Part shown: positions 45,963 through 57,800 of the stretch, piece by piece
Layout of the letters: every line of letters begins with the position of its first letter
Numbering within the stretch: the first letter of the stretch is position 1
NCBI GenBank assembly: GCA_029204225.1
Contig: CM055093.1
Coordinates: 21,646,823 to 21,710,822, forward strand
Direction of reading: 5' to 3'
Length of the DNA stretch: 64,000 nt
Origin: Diphasiastrum complanatum
Lineage: Eukaryota; Streptophyta; Lycopodiopsida; Lycopodiales; Lycopodiaceae
Program-made: the position numbers and the translations under genes
The notes under the pieces: model-generated
What the model saw: only the letters and a program-made list of their open reading frames with translations
Told to the model about the DNA's origin: nothing
Database searches by the model: none

Positions 45963-46688
45963 ATGACGCACAATGTACCGTCCACATGTTCAAGGCCATC
46001 ATGGTTGAGGAACATCATGGCATTGCAGAAGAGCACCAAATTTCTGATCCCGAAAGCAGTCTTCTACCGGGCTGTGAAGGAGGTTACACAAGATATGACC
46101 ACTCATCTGCCCTATGTAGTAAGGTGGAATATCACTACATTGGAGGCACTCCATACTACATATGAGGACTTCTAGACAAAAATGTTTGTGGATTCAATGT
46201 TGTTCTCGATACATGCCAAGAGGGTGACACTGATGCCCAAGGACATGCTTCTTGTGATGAGGTTTCGAAACACCTATGACAGCATTTTTAAGTCTGGCTT
46301 CACACAGAGGCAAGTTCCTCTTGAAAGGGGGCCTGTCCCACTCCAAAAAAAGAGAAAGCAAGCACAGCCCAAGCATTCGCAACCCAAGCCCAGGTCTCCC
46401 AGCTCTTCACCCTCGCCTCCTCCCAATAGAAAAGATCTGGCTAGCACGTCTACAATTCCATGGGTTGAGAGTCCTTTCCTAATCCCTGATCTTCAAATGC
46501 ACAATCCCCCTTCTATACATGCAGATGACCTAAATACAGTGGTGGACCTGATTATTTCTAATGTTGATGCAACTGATAATGAGACAATATTGCTTTGTGG
46601 TCTACGGATTCCGGAAGCCATTGCAAAGCTAAAAGAAAATGAGCAACAGAGTTTGAAACAAAATGTAGATAAATCAGTATCAAAATAA
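45963..46688 (+). pseudogene. Histone H3-like protein with long C-terminal extension, one in-frame stop
   Basis: After a short non-canonical N-terminus come ALQKSTKFLIPKAVFYRAVK, EVTQDMTTHLPYVVRWNITT, LEALHTTYEDF, a TAG (46173-46175), then TKMFVDSMLFSIHAKRVTLM and PKDMLLVMRFRN. This follows the H3 histone fold in order: QKST..LI.K..F.R.V.E..QD..T.L, the alpha-2 helix, then the H3 signature IHAKRVTxMPKD. The usual H3 tail (ARTKQTARKS type) is absent. Beyond the fold, about 140 residues are added: a Lys/Arg/Pro/Ser-rich segment (PLQKKRKQAQPKHSQPKPRS, a likely nuclear signal) and a C-terminal part (NTVVDLIISNVDATDNETIL). It lies inside the transposon's inverted repeats. The stop may be a late lesion. 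It could alternatively be a host H3 fragment captured by the element. Confidence 0.75.
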
Positions 46689-47394
46689 AAAAACCAAATT
46701 TGAAATAAATGATGGCGGTCTTTCGTAAATCATATATGTTACTCTAACAATAGTTAGATCAAAATAGACTTACTTTAACCACAAGTGTTAGGTCCCGGGC
46801 ACTCAGGAAACTCACGAGCAGCAATTACGGTCCAATCACAAGTCCCTGTCCGGCGGGAGTTTTGAAGGGTATTAAAATATGACCGAAAAGTTCCAAAAAA
46901 AAAATCGACCGACAAACAATGTTACAATCTTTCACAGGTGTGAATATATAACTAGGCCAAGTGTATGTCGAATAGTTGAAAAGTCAAAAACAACATCTTG
47001 ACAAAAGGCCCTTTTGGTGTTCAAAACTCCTCTAATGGCAATTTTCTTACAGGGATTATTTACCAATCCAAATTACAAAACACAATCACATTTATCTACA
47101 CATGTGTCACATTTTCTTCCCCCTTAGATTTTTTTGTGACCCAAAAAATTTCATCAGCTAAGGCACCAAAAACTCCTTTGACACAAGTAAATGCTAGGTT
47201 GCTACCCTTTTGATTACACTAGCTTTAAGTATTACTTCGTTAAAGTTGCCTGAACCTAATGGAAAATCCATAAAATTTGGATCCGAGTACTCTTTTACGA
47301 TATACGATACACTTGTTAAATATAGAACTACCTCCAAATAGTATGACCTTTATTCCATTTATTCACTTTAACAAGTATCTCAAAAGCTTTAGTC
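46689..47394. other. Right subterminal part of the transposon and its flank; no gene seen
   Basis: 46689-47037 is AT-rich and ends in the right terminal repeat. 47038-47394 is flank without recognisable content. Confidence 0.5.
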
Positions 47395-47861
47395 TGATGA
47401 GGATCAGGAATCGCAATTTGGATTTCGCAGTCACGAAGCTTTCGCGAAGGAACCACGATCCTCTTGCGACTCGGATGGAGTTCAGATGCGATTGTTGGAC
47501 ACTGCCAGCTGAATCACTCCTACAATCCTCCAGAATGTAGTCAGGCTCTGCTGATCTACGTTTATAAAATTAATGCAGCATTCAACATAGTTTCAACCAA
47601 GGTGCCGAATTAAGAAAATGAACAAGAAAAACTCAAACACATGATTAACAACAGAAGCATTTGGATACGAGATCAGACACAACAAGAGCAATTATCTATA
47701 TTAAACTTCCTCTGTTTTCTTCAAGCACTGCATGCAAATCCACGTAGTGCGTTGGCCTGGGGAAACACGGTTCTCTTACGAGTAATCGTCTCGCTTTACT
47801 AGCGGACAGTTGGATCTCTATGGATCCTGATCACAGAGATCGTCTCGCACACAGGCGGACT
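47395..47861 (-). repeat. Copia LTR next to block B (pair of 27497-27967)
   Basis: Begins TGATGAGG like the block A copy and stays similar up to 'ggcggact'. Neither side shows the initiator-Met primer site, so it is a solo LTR or an isolated 3' LTR. Confidence 0.75.
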
Positions 47862-48489
47862 TGTTGTCTATATTTCTTCTTGATTGCTTACTAGCATTAG
47901 ACTACTACATTACACTATATGTGTATTCCATTGATCTATATGTCAAGTATCATCCAGTAAGTATGGTCGCTCTATGTGAATCTAAGATTAGAGTGATTAA
48001 ACATCTACAACTAATAAGGGAATCACAAGAGTGGCAGATTAGCCACGACCTAAAATGTATCTGATGACGTCATATCATCAGATCATATATCTGTACTTCT
48101 GGGTACTTGTATGATCTTTCTGGTACTCTTTGGAGTGTGGAGGGCAGGAGAAGGTTTCATTTCCGTTGTTGGTTTCATTTTGGTCGTTTGCCTTCTCTCG
48201 TACTTGACGGCAAAAGATTCTCATTCATGACTCTTTCATGTTTGCGAACCATTTGTCTTCGTCTGCTTTGACTTTCGTGTTCGGGAACCATTCGTCTTCG
48301 TTTCCTTAGACTTTCATGTTCACGAAATTTCTCGTGCTTCGTGTCTGCAGATCTTCAAGTTCGTGAATGTCTTCGTCGGGATGTGGGCTGAAAGCTAACA
48401 AGGCTTTGTAATTAGAAACGTTTTGTTTCTTCAGCTCCCTCTCAAACCAGGATAGCTTTACGATCACAAAAAGATAATTCAAAGAAAGA
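47862..48489. other. No gene supported
   Basis: AT-rich, with repeated 'ttcgtgttcgggaaccattc'-like words near 48230-48310. No domain recognised. Confidence 0.4.
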
Positions 48490-50437
48490 AAATTGTTCGC
48501 AAAAAGAGAAGGAGAAGACGAACACGAAATAGTGTCGCCTCTGCGACACATACAGTAGATACCTGCTGGCTCAATCCCAAGATTGAGTGTATCCATTGCC
48601 ACAAGAAGGGTCACGCAGCCATGGATTGCCGCCAAAACCCAAGAAACAAGTCAGCACAGAACAGACAGGAGAACAACAATAGTTCATCCTATGTCGAGGA
48701 GCCCGAGAGCTCAAAAATGGGCGAAGAAAGAACAAACAGAAATTGTTCGACCGCCTATATCTGTGAAGACGTGTGTGCAACATCAACATCTGACACACAT
48801 GAGGTGAACCTAGATTCAGGAGCCACCTCTCACTTCGTGACATCGAGACGAATCATGTTTGATTTCAGAAGTGCAGATCCCTCAAGATTCATAGTTCTTG
48901 GAGATGGATCTAGACATCAAGTGAATAGTATTGGTTCACTATGGCTCAACACCAATGGCAGAGAATAGCAGATGCAGGGACGCGTGTGACATTTTCTGAC
49001 GAAACATGCAACGTGATTGATGCTAGTACTAGTACTCTCATCGCACAAGGCAGAACGAAAGCGAACCTATATTATCTGAAGGTACACTACCTGCAGATCA
49101 GGTCCATCAGACTCATGACGACTCACCAGACACTCTGTGGCACATAAGACTTTGCCACATGAACTCAATGGCACTTTACCAGACAAGCAATCATGGAGCA
49201 CTAACAGGGGTCAACATCTCGAATGCAACCAGTTCGACCACCTATGATGCATGTTTGAAGGGCAAGATGTCACGCACACTATTCATCAAAGACTCCTACA
49301 GAACGACAAAGATTATGGAGCTAGTGCACTCTGACATCTGCGGACCATTCAACGTGATCTCAGTAGGAGGTCCAAAGTATTACATAACCTTCATTGATGA
49401 TCATAGCAAATTTGCTAGAGTGTATTTCATTCAGAACAAATCTGAAGCACTTGATAAATTCACAGAAATATGTGAATTGGACAGAAAGATACACAGGCAG
49501 CAAAATGAAGCAGATCAGAATAGATCGAGTTGGCGAATACATCTCGAATCGCTGATGCGATGGTGCATCCTCCCTAGACGCTTTTACAGTCGTCCTTGAG
49601 AGATGCCCAGCTAGCGTCGTTGTAGAAAAGTGTCCTGAAACCTGCACTACGACAATAACACAAGCCATGATCCCTTGTTAATTGAAGATATTGCAAAATT
49701 TGTTTTGCAATCTTCCAATGTGTCGAGCCTGGATTCGTGCAGAATTGGCTCATCCTGAATACTGCATAAGCAATATCAGGACATGTATTGTTAGCAAGGT
49801 ACATCAGTGATCCTATCAGCTTTCTGTAAGGTGTGAGCTACATCTGTTCTCTCTCTTCCTCAGTCTTTGGACAGTCATCATTCGTCAGCACTGTCCCTGC
49901 GAGCATTGGAGTGTTCGCTCCTTTGTAGTTCAGCATCCCAAAGTCCTCTAGGATCTTCTGGGTGTATCTGGACTGGTGAAGGTATAATACCTTTCTCGTA
50001 GTCCCTTTCAATTTGCAAGCCTAGGTAACACCTGCCTTCTCCCAGATCCACGATCTCGAAATGTTTTGAGATGTTTGTCTTTACTTTAGAAGAAGCGAAT
50101 TGTTGTAGCCCAATCATCCTGCGAAGCAGAATACGTTGCAGCAGCACATATGGGCAACGAAATAAATTGGCTAAGTTAGTTCTTGGACGAATTAGATGAA
50201 ACAAGGAATGAGCCCCTGGTCTTGCAGATGGACAACACCTCCGCAATACACCTGACAAAAGATATCGTGTTCCATTCCAGAATGAAACGCATTATGATCC
50301 AGTACCACTTGATCAGGGATCTAATTGAGAAGAAGATGTTGTAGACCACCTTGATCAGGATGAGAGACATGGTTGCTGACATCTTCACTAAAGCCCTGGA
50401 TAAAGGACTCTTTGAGAGACAAAGGAGCAGTCCTTAG
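48490..50437 (+). pseudogene. Ty1/copia gag-pol relic, deleted and internally inverted
   Basis: Plus strand. Zinc knuckle ECIHCHKKGHAAMDC (about 48574). Protease LDSGATSHFVTSRRIM (about 48811), then a stop near 48966. Integrase zinc remnant (CLKGKMSRTLF). Integrase core LVHSDICGPFNVIS and YYITFIDDHSKFARVYF (about 49321-49430), frameshift, and RIDRVGEYISNR. The rest of integrase and most of RT are deleted. At about 49580-50085 the end of RT lies in reverse. The plus strand resumes with RNase H: VVAQSSCEAEYVAAAHMGNE, LQMDNTSAIHLTKDIVFHSR, MVADIFTKALDKG, stop at 50437. Confidence 0.85.
49580..50085 (-). other. Inverted RT-RNase H segment inside the copia relic
   Basis: The minus strand reads SKHFEIVDLGEGRCYLGLQI, then after frameshifts MYLANNTCPDIAYAVFRMSQ, CTNPGSTHWKIAKQILQYLQ and NDASWASLKDDCKS. 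This is exactly the part expected before IVVAQSSCEAEY, which is on the plus strand from 50090. The segment was therefore flipped in place (about 0.5 kb). Confidence 0.8.
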
Positions 50438-50539
50438 AGGATCCCAGACACTCGACTCTTATCACAGAACATATTTTATTCTAGCAATCAAGACACACAG
50501 CACAAGACAAAGAGATACACGAAAATAGAACGACCATAT

Positions 50540-51145
50540 TGTTAGTTTGGTTTTGGAGCGAGATCGTCAGTGTCTCGCTCGTTGGCGGATTGACACTCTA
50601 CTCTTACCCTATGTTCTGCTTGTTGGCAGACTTTCAGGCACAGCTATGGTGTCTTTACTTTCTTACTCTATTCGCTACGTCTCTCTCTGTCTCTTGCAGA
50701 TTTTTCTGTATTCTCATCTTTCTCTATCGTTATGATCCAGAAAGGATCTTTTATACCTCCACTATGTGGACTTTACAAGATAGCTAAACGTCGAATTACC
50801 AGACTAGTTAAAGCTAATCAACTAGTTAGTTAGTCTTCATCGTTGATAATCATTTCAGCTGGGCGTGAAGCCCGTTGACCTGTCAGCTGGTAGCGGGAAA
50901 GATTTTTTTTTCATTTGATTCGTAATCTCCCGTTTGCTTTCGTTCTTTTTGTTTCTTTTCGTAGTTTCTGTTTTGTGTCCCTTTTGTGGTTTGAGGTCCA
51001 GGAGGTGTGTTTGCGATTCGCGAATGATTCGCGAATTGTTTGTGCTTTGAGTCAAAGACACGTTGACTGTCGCGAATTGTTCTCGTTCGACCTTCGTGTC
51101 TTGTTCGTGCTGCGACAAATTTGCGAGAGTTCACCATTTCTGACA
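50540..51145 (-). repeat. 3' LTR of a minus-strand copia relic
   Basis: Plus-strand ends TGTTAGTTTGG and TTTCTGACA give TG..CA in element sense. On its right the minus strand shows the purine tract AAGAGGGAG and the RNase H end, so this is the 3' LTR. Confidence 0.75.
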
Positions 51146-52034
51146 CTCCCTCTTGAACTTTGCAACTTTGTTCGTTCAATCCAATTGCCTCTCTTTGCTT
51201 GGTAAAGAGTGGCTTGTCGAGCGATTTCGTGAGGAGATCTGCAATCATACTTTCTGATTTCATGAACTGGACCTAGAGCTCTCCTTTCGAGATCAAATCT
51301 CGAATGTGATGGTACTTCAGGAGAATCTGCTTCGTCTTTGAATGGAAGACAGGATCTTGGGACAGATAGATGGCACTCTGGGAGTCCATCATCATCGTGC
51401 TTGGCCCCTCTTGTGGTATCTCGATTGCCTCCAACATCATTTGTAGCCACACTACCTCATTCGCCACTTTCGAGACTGCGAAATACTCAGCCTCGCAATA
51501 GGATTGAGCTACCAAGGTTTTTTTTTTGCATATCCAGCTGATTGCAGCTCCGCACGCTATTGTACATCCTCCCGATAATGGACTTGATGTCATCTTTGCA
51601 GCTTGCCCAGCTCGCATCACTTTAGTGATATAGCTCGAATTCTTTCTCTTTGTTTCTAGCTCTGTAGGTTAATCCAATATTATGGGTACCCTTTAGATAT
51701 TGTAGGATTCGTTTGGCCATTTTCCAATGTGCTAGACCAAGATTGGAACGGAATTGGCTCAATGCGTAAACAGAAAAGGCCAGATCGGGTCTGGTACAAA
51801 TTTTTAAGTACATCAGACTATTGACCATCTTCTGTCCTTCCTCTTCTGTTTTTGGGCAATCTTGTTTTGTGAGCTTGGCTCCAGCTATCATTGGTGTGGC
51901 TTTCTCTTTACAGTCCATCATGTGGTACTGCTTCAGCACTTTTCTGGCGTATTCTGACTGACTCAAGTGCATTTCGCCATTCGTTCTATCTCTCCTGATC
52001 TCCAGCCCTAGGCATTTTCTTGCTTCTCCAAACA
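51146..52034 (-). pseudogene. Copia RT end and RNase H (minus-strand relic)
   Basis: The minus strand from 52034 reads GEARKCLGLEIRRDRTNGEM, MHLSQSEYARKVLKQYHMMD, TRPDLAFSVYALSQFRSNLG, HWKMAKRILQYLKGTHNIGL. After a frameshift come GAAISWICKKKTLVAQSYCE, VWLQMMLEAIEIPQEG, QSAIYLSQDPVFHSKTKQI and MIADLLTKSLDKPLF. This is the C-terminal third of a copia polyprotein. It is cut at about 52034, where gypsy-2 begins; gag, protease, integrase and the 5' LTR are gone. Confidence 0.85.
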
Positions 52035-53596
52035 GTAGCGCCTGAGCCCATATATTGTGCAGTGCTATCAAGAAACAAGTAACATCCTCCACATTGGAGC
52101 AGCATGGAAAAGTGATGAATACAACATCACTTTGCCCATCAAACACAAGAGATATGAGGACGCGACAGCAGTGGTAGATGGAGGATCGGGTGTCAATTTG
52201 ATCTTCACTACTTTATATGAAAAATGGGGTTTGCAAGGGTTGAAGCCAGCAAGATTTGCCATCAATCAATCTTGTGTGAAACCAAAAGGTGTAGTTGTCG
52301 ATATTTCTATAAAGATAACAGGCATGCAGTTTGTGATTAATTTTGTAGTCATGGATATACCTGAATCTCCATCTGCATAGCATGTTTTACTGGGAAGACC
52401 ATGGTTGAGGACTGCGCAAGTAGTACACAACTGGGGTATGGGAAAACTCACCTCCGAAAATAGAGAACAGGCTGTAAAGGTTGATCCAACCACATGGGCG
52501 GTGAAACCTAAAGCTGATGACAGATCACACGATTGATCACCCAAGGCCAGCCAAGGGAGGTCACTATGATTCAGAGACGGATGTCGTGATATGGACAAAT
52601 GCATTAGCAACTATTGACTGCCAGGCATGTCAATATGAATCAGATCCAGAACCTAGTACATCTTCACCCAAATGTTACACCATGGACACACCAATCACAT
52701 TTGGAGTGATGATCTAATCCCTTGACAACATGCTGTAACTTATAATAAGGAGATTGAGCTGACTGATGAGCAGGTCCTACATCAAATCGACCCAGATCAT
52801 CATGGAACCAAGAAAGTACCAGCTCAACCACCATCAGTTGAAGCAACGCTACAACCAAGTGATCTGATGGAGTGATCTACCCGAAGAGGCGATAGCTACA
52901 GTGGATGTTGATATTCCCAACCATGAGGCGAATGTCACAGCAGTTCCGGTGAAAGACAACAAGGATGAATCCACCAAAATGACAAAAAAAGGTAAAAAAA
53001 AAAAGTGTTGGATTCCTTGAAGTCAATCAAGATAGACCTAGATACAACGTCATCTTCTACACAGTTGATAGAAAATCAAAAAATGACCAGTCGGACTAAG
53101 ATCAATATGTTGAAAGAGAAATCTCGACGAGTGCTAGTTCATGAGATGTTTGAGACTTTCAAGAATTACACCTTGGATGACGTGGTAATCATGATGTCTT
53201 AAGCCCAGAGAGAACCTGATCAAAGTCAGGCACAGCGGAACAAGTCTTTTGAGGGACCTGCGCGGACACAGCCAATGAATATTGCCGAGCCAGGTGAAGA
53301 AGAAAAGATAGTGCATATGGGAGAGCAATTAACACCCACACAGTTCAAGAGACTACGATCGTTGTTGGTGGAATAAAAAGACTGTTTTGCTTGGAGTTAT
53401 AGTGACCTGAAGGGCATTCCACCAACAGTAGTCCAACACACCATACCCTTGGCGGACGGAGCAATCCCCAAGGTAAGCCGTTATTACCACTGCAACCCGA
53501 ATTATACTAAGCTGATCAAGCAGAAGTTGCAGAAGCTGATGGATGCAGATTTCATCTATGAAATCGAGCACACGGAATGGATATCACCGATAGTTA
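52035..53596 (+). pseudogene. Gypsy-2 protease and RT start, broken and then interrupted by copia
   Basis: The protease region has VVDGGSGVNLIFTTLYEKWG (DGGSG in place of D[ST]G) and, after a stop at 52378, LLGRPWLRTAQVVHNWGMGK. Then the linker shared with gypsy-1 (CYTMDTPITFG) and the block corresponding to 2860-3785 with its own stops, up to ISPIV of RT. There the copia element is inserted. The protease shows what gypsy-1 deleted. The left edge abuts the truncated copia at about 52034, so LTR and gag are lost. Confidence 0.85.
53592..53596. other. Target-site duplication (left) of the intact copia
   Basis: AGTTA, repeated at 59458-59462. The uninterrupted sequence is seen in gypsy-1 as 'ccgatagttatagtaccc' (3777-3794). 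Confidence 0.95.
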
Positions 53597-54249
53597 TGTG
53601 AAAAATTGTCAACTAGTAGTATTTTCCTAACTTGAGATTTTGTAGGCCTATGGCCAAATAAAAGTTAGAGATAGGTTCATACATGTATGTAGAGGCCCAA
53701 AGTATGTGTACACTACTTTTGAGGTCACATTAATTAGAGGAGGTCGAGTGTGGAGCTCTTCTATTGGCTCATAATTTGGTGCATTCCTATTTGACCAAAT
53801 TTCTAGGTATATGGGTGAATCCTATTGGACCCCAATTTTAGCCTATCATAAGACAAGTGGCCAAGAGGCACTATGGCTGCTATAAATAGCCATCTCCACG
53901 AGTATGTACACATCTCATTTTCATTCTATTGAATGAATGTTATGCTCTTTGAAGGTCCATCTTCTTCTCTCTCACTTTTTTGTTCATATCTTGCATTCTA
54001 GCCACTAGAATTGTGATTTCTTTGTTGCTATGGCTTCACACGTGTGAAATGCAGGTTGTAGGCTCTGAAGTACGGACAGGGACAGCAAGTTTCTGTTTGT
54101 GGAAGCTTATGATCAGATTTTGATGTTTAGTTGATGTTTAGTATGCTTAACATCACAATTTCTATCATTTTTTCAATCTAGATGTGCATAACTTCCATGG
54201 CCAAGATCTTTATGAAACTTTAGCATCTTTTGGATCTGAGTTTTTCACA
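53597..54249 (+). repeat. 5' LTR of the intact copia
   Basis: TGTGAAAAATTG..TTTTTCACA, 653 bases. A promoter TATA-like 'gctataaatagcc' lies at about 53879-53891. Same as 58805-59457 throughout. Confidence 0.95.
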
Positions 54250-54261
54250 TGGTATCAGAGC
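54250..54261 (+). other. Primer-binding site, tRNA-iMet
   Basis: TGGTATCAGAGC directly after the LTR. Confidence 0.95.
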
Positions 54262-54858
54262 ATTAGGCGGCCAAATGTGCAGGTTTTGCCAGATTTAGAA
54301 GAGATTTGTGGGCGAGTTTGCTTTTGTAGCATTCCAATCAAGTTTCTAGCTAAAAATCTTGTTGATTTATGTGTAGAAATTGGATCTTTGTGATCAAAAC
54401 ATCATTTGTATGCATTTCAATTGAAGTAGGGCGAATTCCCTCTGTACTTATCAGAATAAGGAGACAAAAATTGTTTTGGAAAGAGGGAGATGCAAGATCC
54501 AACAAGATCCTATTAGTTTTCCATTCTAGCATATAGTTTTTTGATTCAATTTCTTGCTTCTTCATGTCAAAAACTTCAAAATTGATGTAACCCTCTGATT
54601 TTCAGTTTGCTGAATGATTCAAGAGTGTATTTCAATCTTAGGAGTGAGGGAAAAGCAAGTATATTGAGGTTTGGTCTTGGTTTGATCAAGAAATCATAAA
54701 ACTAGTGGCTAAAATTAAGGAAAAAGTGAGGAAAAGAGAGAAAAAGTAAGGTTTTAGGTTCCAAATCTTTGTGATTTCTTCTTGTGTTTCATTTGTTGAT
54801 TCAAGAGAGTGCTTAGTGCATTGGAACAGGTCAAAGATCAGAGATCAATCATTGCAAC
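54262..54858 (+). other. Untranslated leader of the intact copia
   Basis: About 600 bases between primer site and gag-pol ATG, AT-rich, with no supported gene. Confidence 0.8.
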
Positions 54859-57800
54859 ATGGCTACAAATGGAGGCTACATGTTGGAAAGCAATGATAGG
54901 CTTACCTCCCTCAACTATTCTACTTGGAAAGTAAGGATGGAGTCTTTGCTTGAGATGAATGAGTTGATGGATATTGTTGTAGGTGTGGAGGAGAGACCTT
55001 TGGCACCTCAAGAACAATTGAGGTATGACAAGAGGGCAAAGAAAGCCCTTCACATGATCAAGATGAATGTGACAAATGAGCTTATCAAAGAGGTTGGTAA
55101 GTGCACATCATCTAGTGAAGCTTGGGAAGCCTTGAAGAAGGTTTATGAATCCAAGTCTACTTCTAGAGTGTTGACTTTAAGAAGGCAAATCTTTTCTTGT
55201 ATGCAAAAGAAGAGTGAGAATGGACATGCTTTTGTTTTGAGAGTTAAAGCATTGAATGATGAGTTAGCATGCATTAATGATGGCATAAATAATGAGGAGC
55301 TTGTTCAAGTGATTCTCAATGGCTTGTTGGATGATCATGCTAATCTTGTTCAAAGTTATGCTATCCAAAAATGTTTACCAAGTGTTGGAGACTTGCAAGA
55401 GGTCTTGTTGGCTGAAGAATTCAGGTTGCAAGCAAGAGTGGGAGCATCTTCTACATCTCAAGGAGGAGAAGAGGAGGCAATGTTCTCTAAAGGCAAGTTC
55501 AAGGGCAAAGGTAAAAGCAATTGGTCTAAAGGGCAAGACCAAGGTGAGCACTCTACTTTTGGCAAAAAGAAGGATAGATCTAAGCTAAAATGTTTCTATT
55601 GTGGAGTCAAAGGGCATTTTGCTAGTGATTGTTTTAAGAAAAAGAGGGATCAAGGGGAAAAGCAAACCAATCTAACTATTGATGAGGGTGGGGATGAGCT
55701 TCTTTCAAATGATGCTTTTGTTATGTCATCTTGCTTGTTGGCTAGTCATGGAGACATTGATCCTTGGTGGATTGATAGTGGAGCCACTTCTCATATGACA
55801 TATCATAAAGAGTATTTTTCATCTTTAATGGCATTTGATGGTGATAGGAAGGTAATCTATACCGCAAATGATGGTGAGTGTGCAATCAAGGGGATTGGCA
55901 CAATTCCTATTTCACTTTCTACAAATAGGAATATAGAATTGAAAGATGTTTTGCTCATTCCATCCATTACCAAGAACTTACTTAGTGTAAGCCAAATGCT
56001 TGACAAAGGATTCAAAGTTGAGTTTGATGGTGATGCTTGCTTGATCAAAAAGGGGTGTAGTATCATTGCAAAAGGGAAAAGGCAAGGGAAATTGTTCAAG
56101 CTTGATGCATGTGTTGTTGCTAACCAAGTTGGATGCATGGCAAATGAACAAATGTCAATTCAAGAGGTATGGCATAAAAGGATGGGACATCTCAACTACA
56201 AGGCCTTGGAGGTAATAGCCAAAAAGGAGGTAGTAAGGGGACTTCCCAAGTCTCTTACTTGCTTGAATCATGTTTGTGAAGAATGTGCTTTGTCTAAATC
56301 ACATAGATTGCCATATACTAGATCTATATCTAGATCTAAGATGCCTTTTTCTCTCTTGCATTCGGATATTCATGGTGTTACTACAATTAGCAATGGAGGT
56401 GCTAAGATGTATGTAACTTTCATTGATGATTTTAGTAGATTTTGTTGGGTTTATCTACTAAAGAGCAAGGATGAGGTGTTTGATGTGTTTGTCAAGTTCA
56501 AAGTTGCTATTGAGACTCAATTTACAACCAAAATCAAATGCTTGAGGAGCGACAATGGTGGTGAATACATTTCTAACAAATTCAAAGCCTTTTGCGATGA
56601 GCATGGGATCAAGAGGGAGTACACATGTCCAAGAACACCACAACAAAATGGAGTGGCCGAGAGGAAGAATAGAACCTTGTGTGAGAGTGCAAAGGCAATG
56701 AGATTGAATGCTAATCTTCCTAAACCTTTTTGGAGTGATGCTTTGTTGTGTGCAAATTTCCTATGCAATAGATGGCCAAGTGTTGTATTGGAAGGAAAAA
56801 CCCCTTTTGAAGCTTTGTTTGGTACGAAGCCTAATGTCAAGTTTCTAAGAACTTTTGGATGCATTTGCTACTTCAACATTACTCTTGATGATAGAACTAA
56901 GGAGGATCCATCTTCAAGAAAGGGCATTTTTGTTGGTTATAGTGAAGTAAGCAAAGCATATAGGATTTATGTTCCTTCAATCAAGAAAGTGTTCACAAGT
57001 AGGGATGTCATTTTTGATGAAGGTAACATTCCAAAAGTTGTTTCAAGTGATGATGGTGTTGTTGCAACTAATGTGCTTGATGACAATGGAGTTGATGACA
57101 CATTGGATGTGGATGTTGAAGAAGCCTCTTCAAGTCAAATTCCAAGGAGAACTCCAAGGCATAAAGTGAAACCCTCAAGGCTCACTTATGATGGCAAAGG
57201 TAAGCAAGTGGTGGATGGATCCAACTATGCTTTCCTAACTTCTTTTGATGTACCTTCATGTGTAGATGAAGCAAGGCAAGAAGAGGAATGGATCCAAGCA
57301 ATGGATCTTGAGTTTGAAGCACTTATGAAGAACAACACATGGAGATTGGTGGAGCTTCCAAAGGGCAAAAGTGCAATTGGATGCAAATGGATCTTCAAGG
57401 TAAAGACAAATCAAGATGGATCTATCAACAAGTTGAAGGCAAGGTTGGTGGCTAAAGGTTATGCTCAAGAGCATGGCATTGACTATGAGGAAACCTTTGC
57501 ACCCGTGGCAAAGATGGTGAGCATAAGAGTAATCATTTCCCTTGCAACTCTTTATGGATGGGATCTTTGGCAATTAGACATTTCTAATGCTTTCTTGAAT
57601 GGTGATCTTGAAGAGGAAGTCTACATGGAGCAACCCGAGAGCTATGTTTCTCATAGCAAGCCTAATCATGTGTGTTTTCTACAAAAAAGTTTGTATGGTC
57701 TTAAGCAAGCACCAAGGAGTTGGTATGCTAGGCTTAACTCTTTTCTACTTTCTCAAAACTTCACTATGAGTGAGTATGATCATTCACTTTACTTTAGAAT

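Larger units (their letters stand above)
40265..47037 (+). mobile_element. Unclassified DNA transposon, both ends present (6.77 kb)
   Basis: The left end CATTAGAGGAGTTCCAAGG (40265) and the reverse complement of the right end, CATTAGAGGAGTTTTGAAC (ending 47037), match over 13 perfect bases. Both then carry a 'CCaAAAGGGC'-like block, which extends the inverted repeat to about 30 bases. It contains a DDE-transposase-like gene (+), an acidic unknown gene (-) and a histone H3-like gene (+), plus subterminal repeats and an inserted non-autonomous relative. No target duplication is clear at the borders. The superfamily is not recognised. Confidence 0.7.

Noticed and set aside
53740-53760. 'attagaggag' in the intact copia LTR, like the DNA transposon end
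   Set aside because: Present in both LTRs, no inverted partner, and only the first ten bases match.
57256-57573. 105-codon minus-strand frame inside the intact copia
   Set aside because: Antisense shadow of the reverse transcriptase region.
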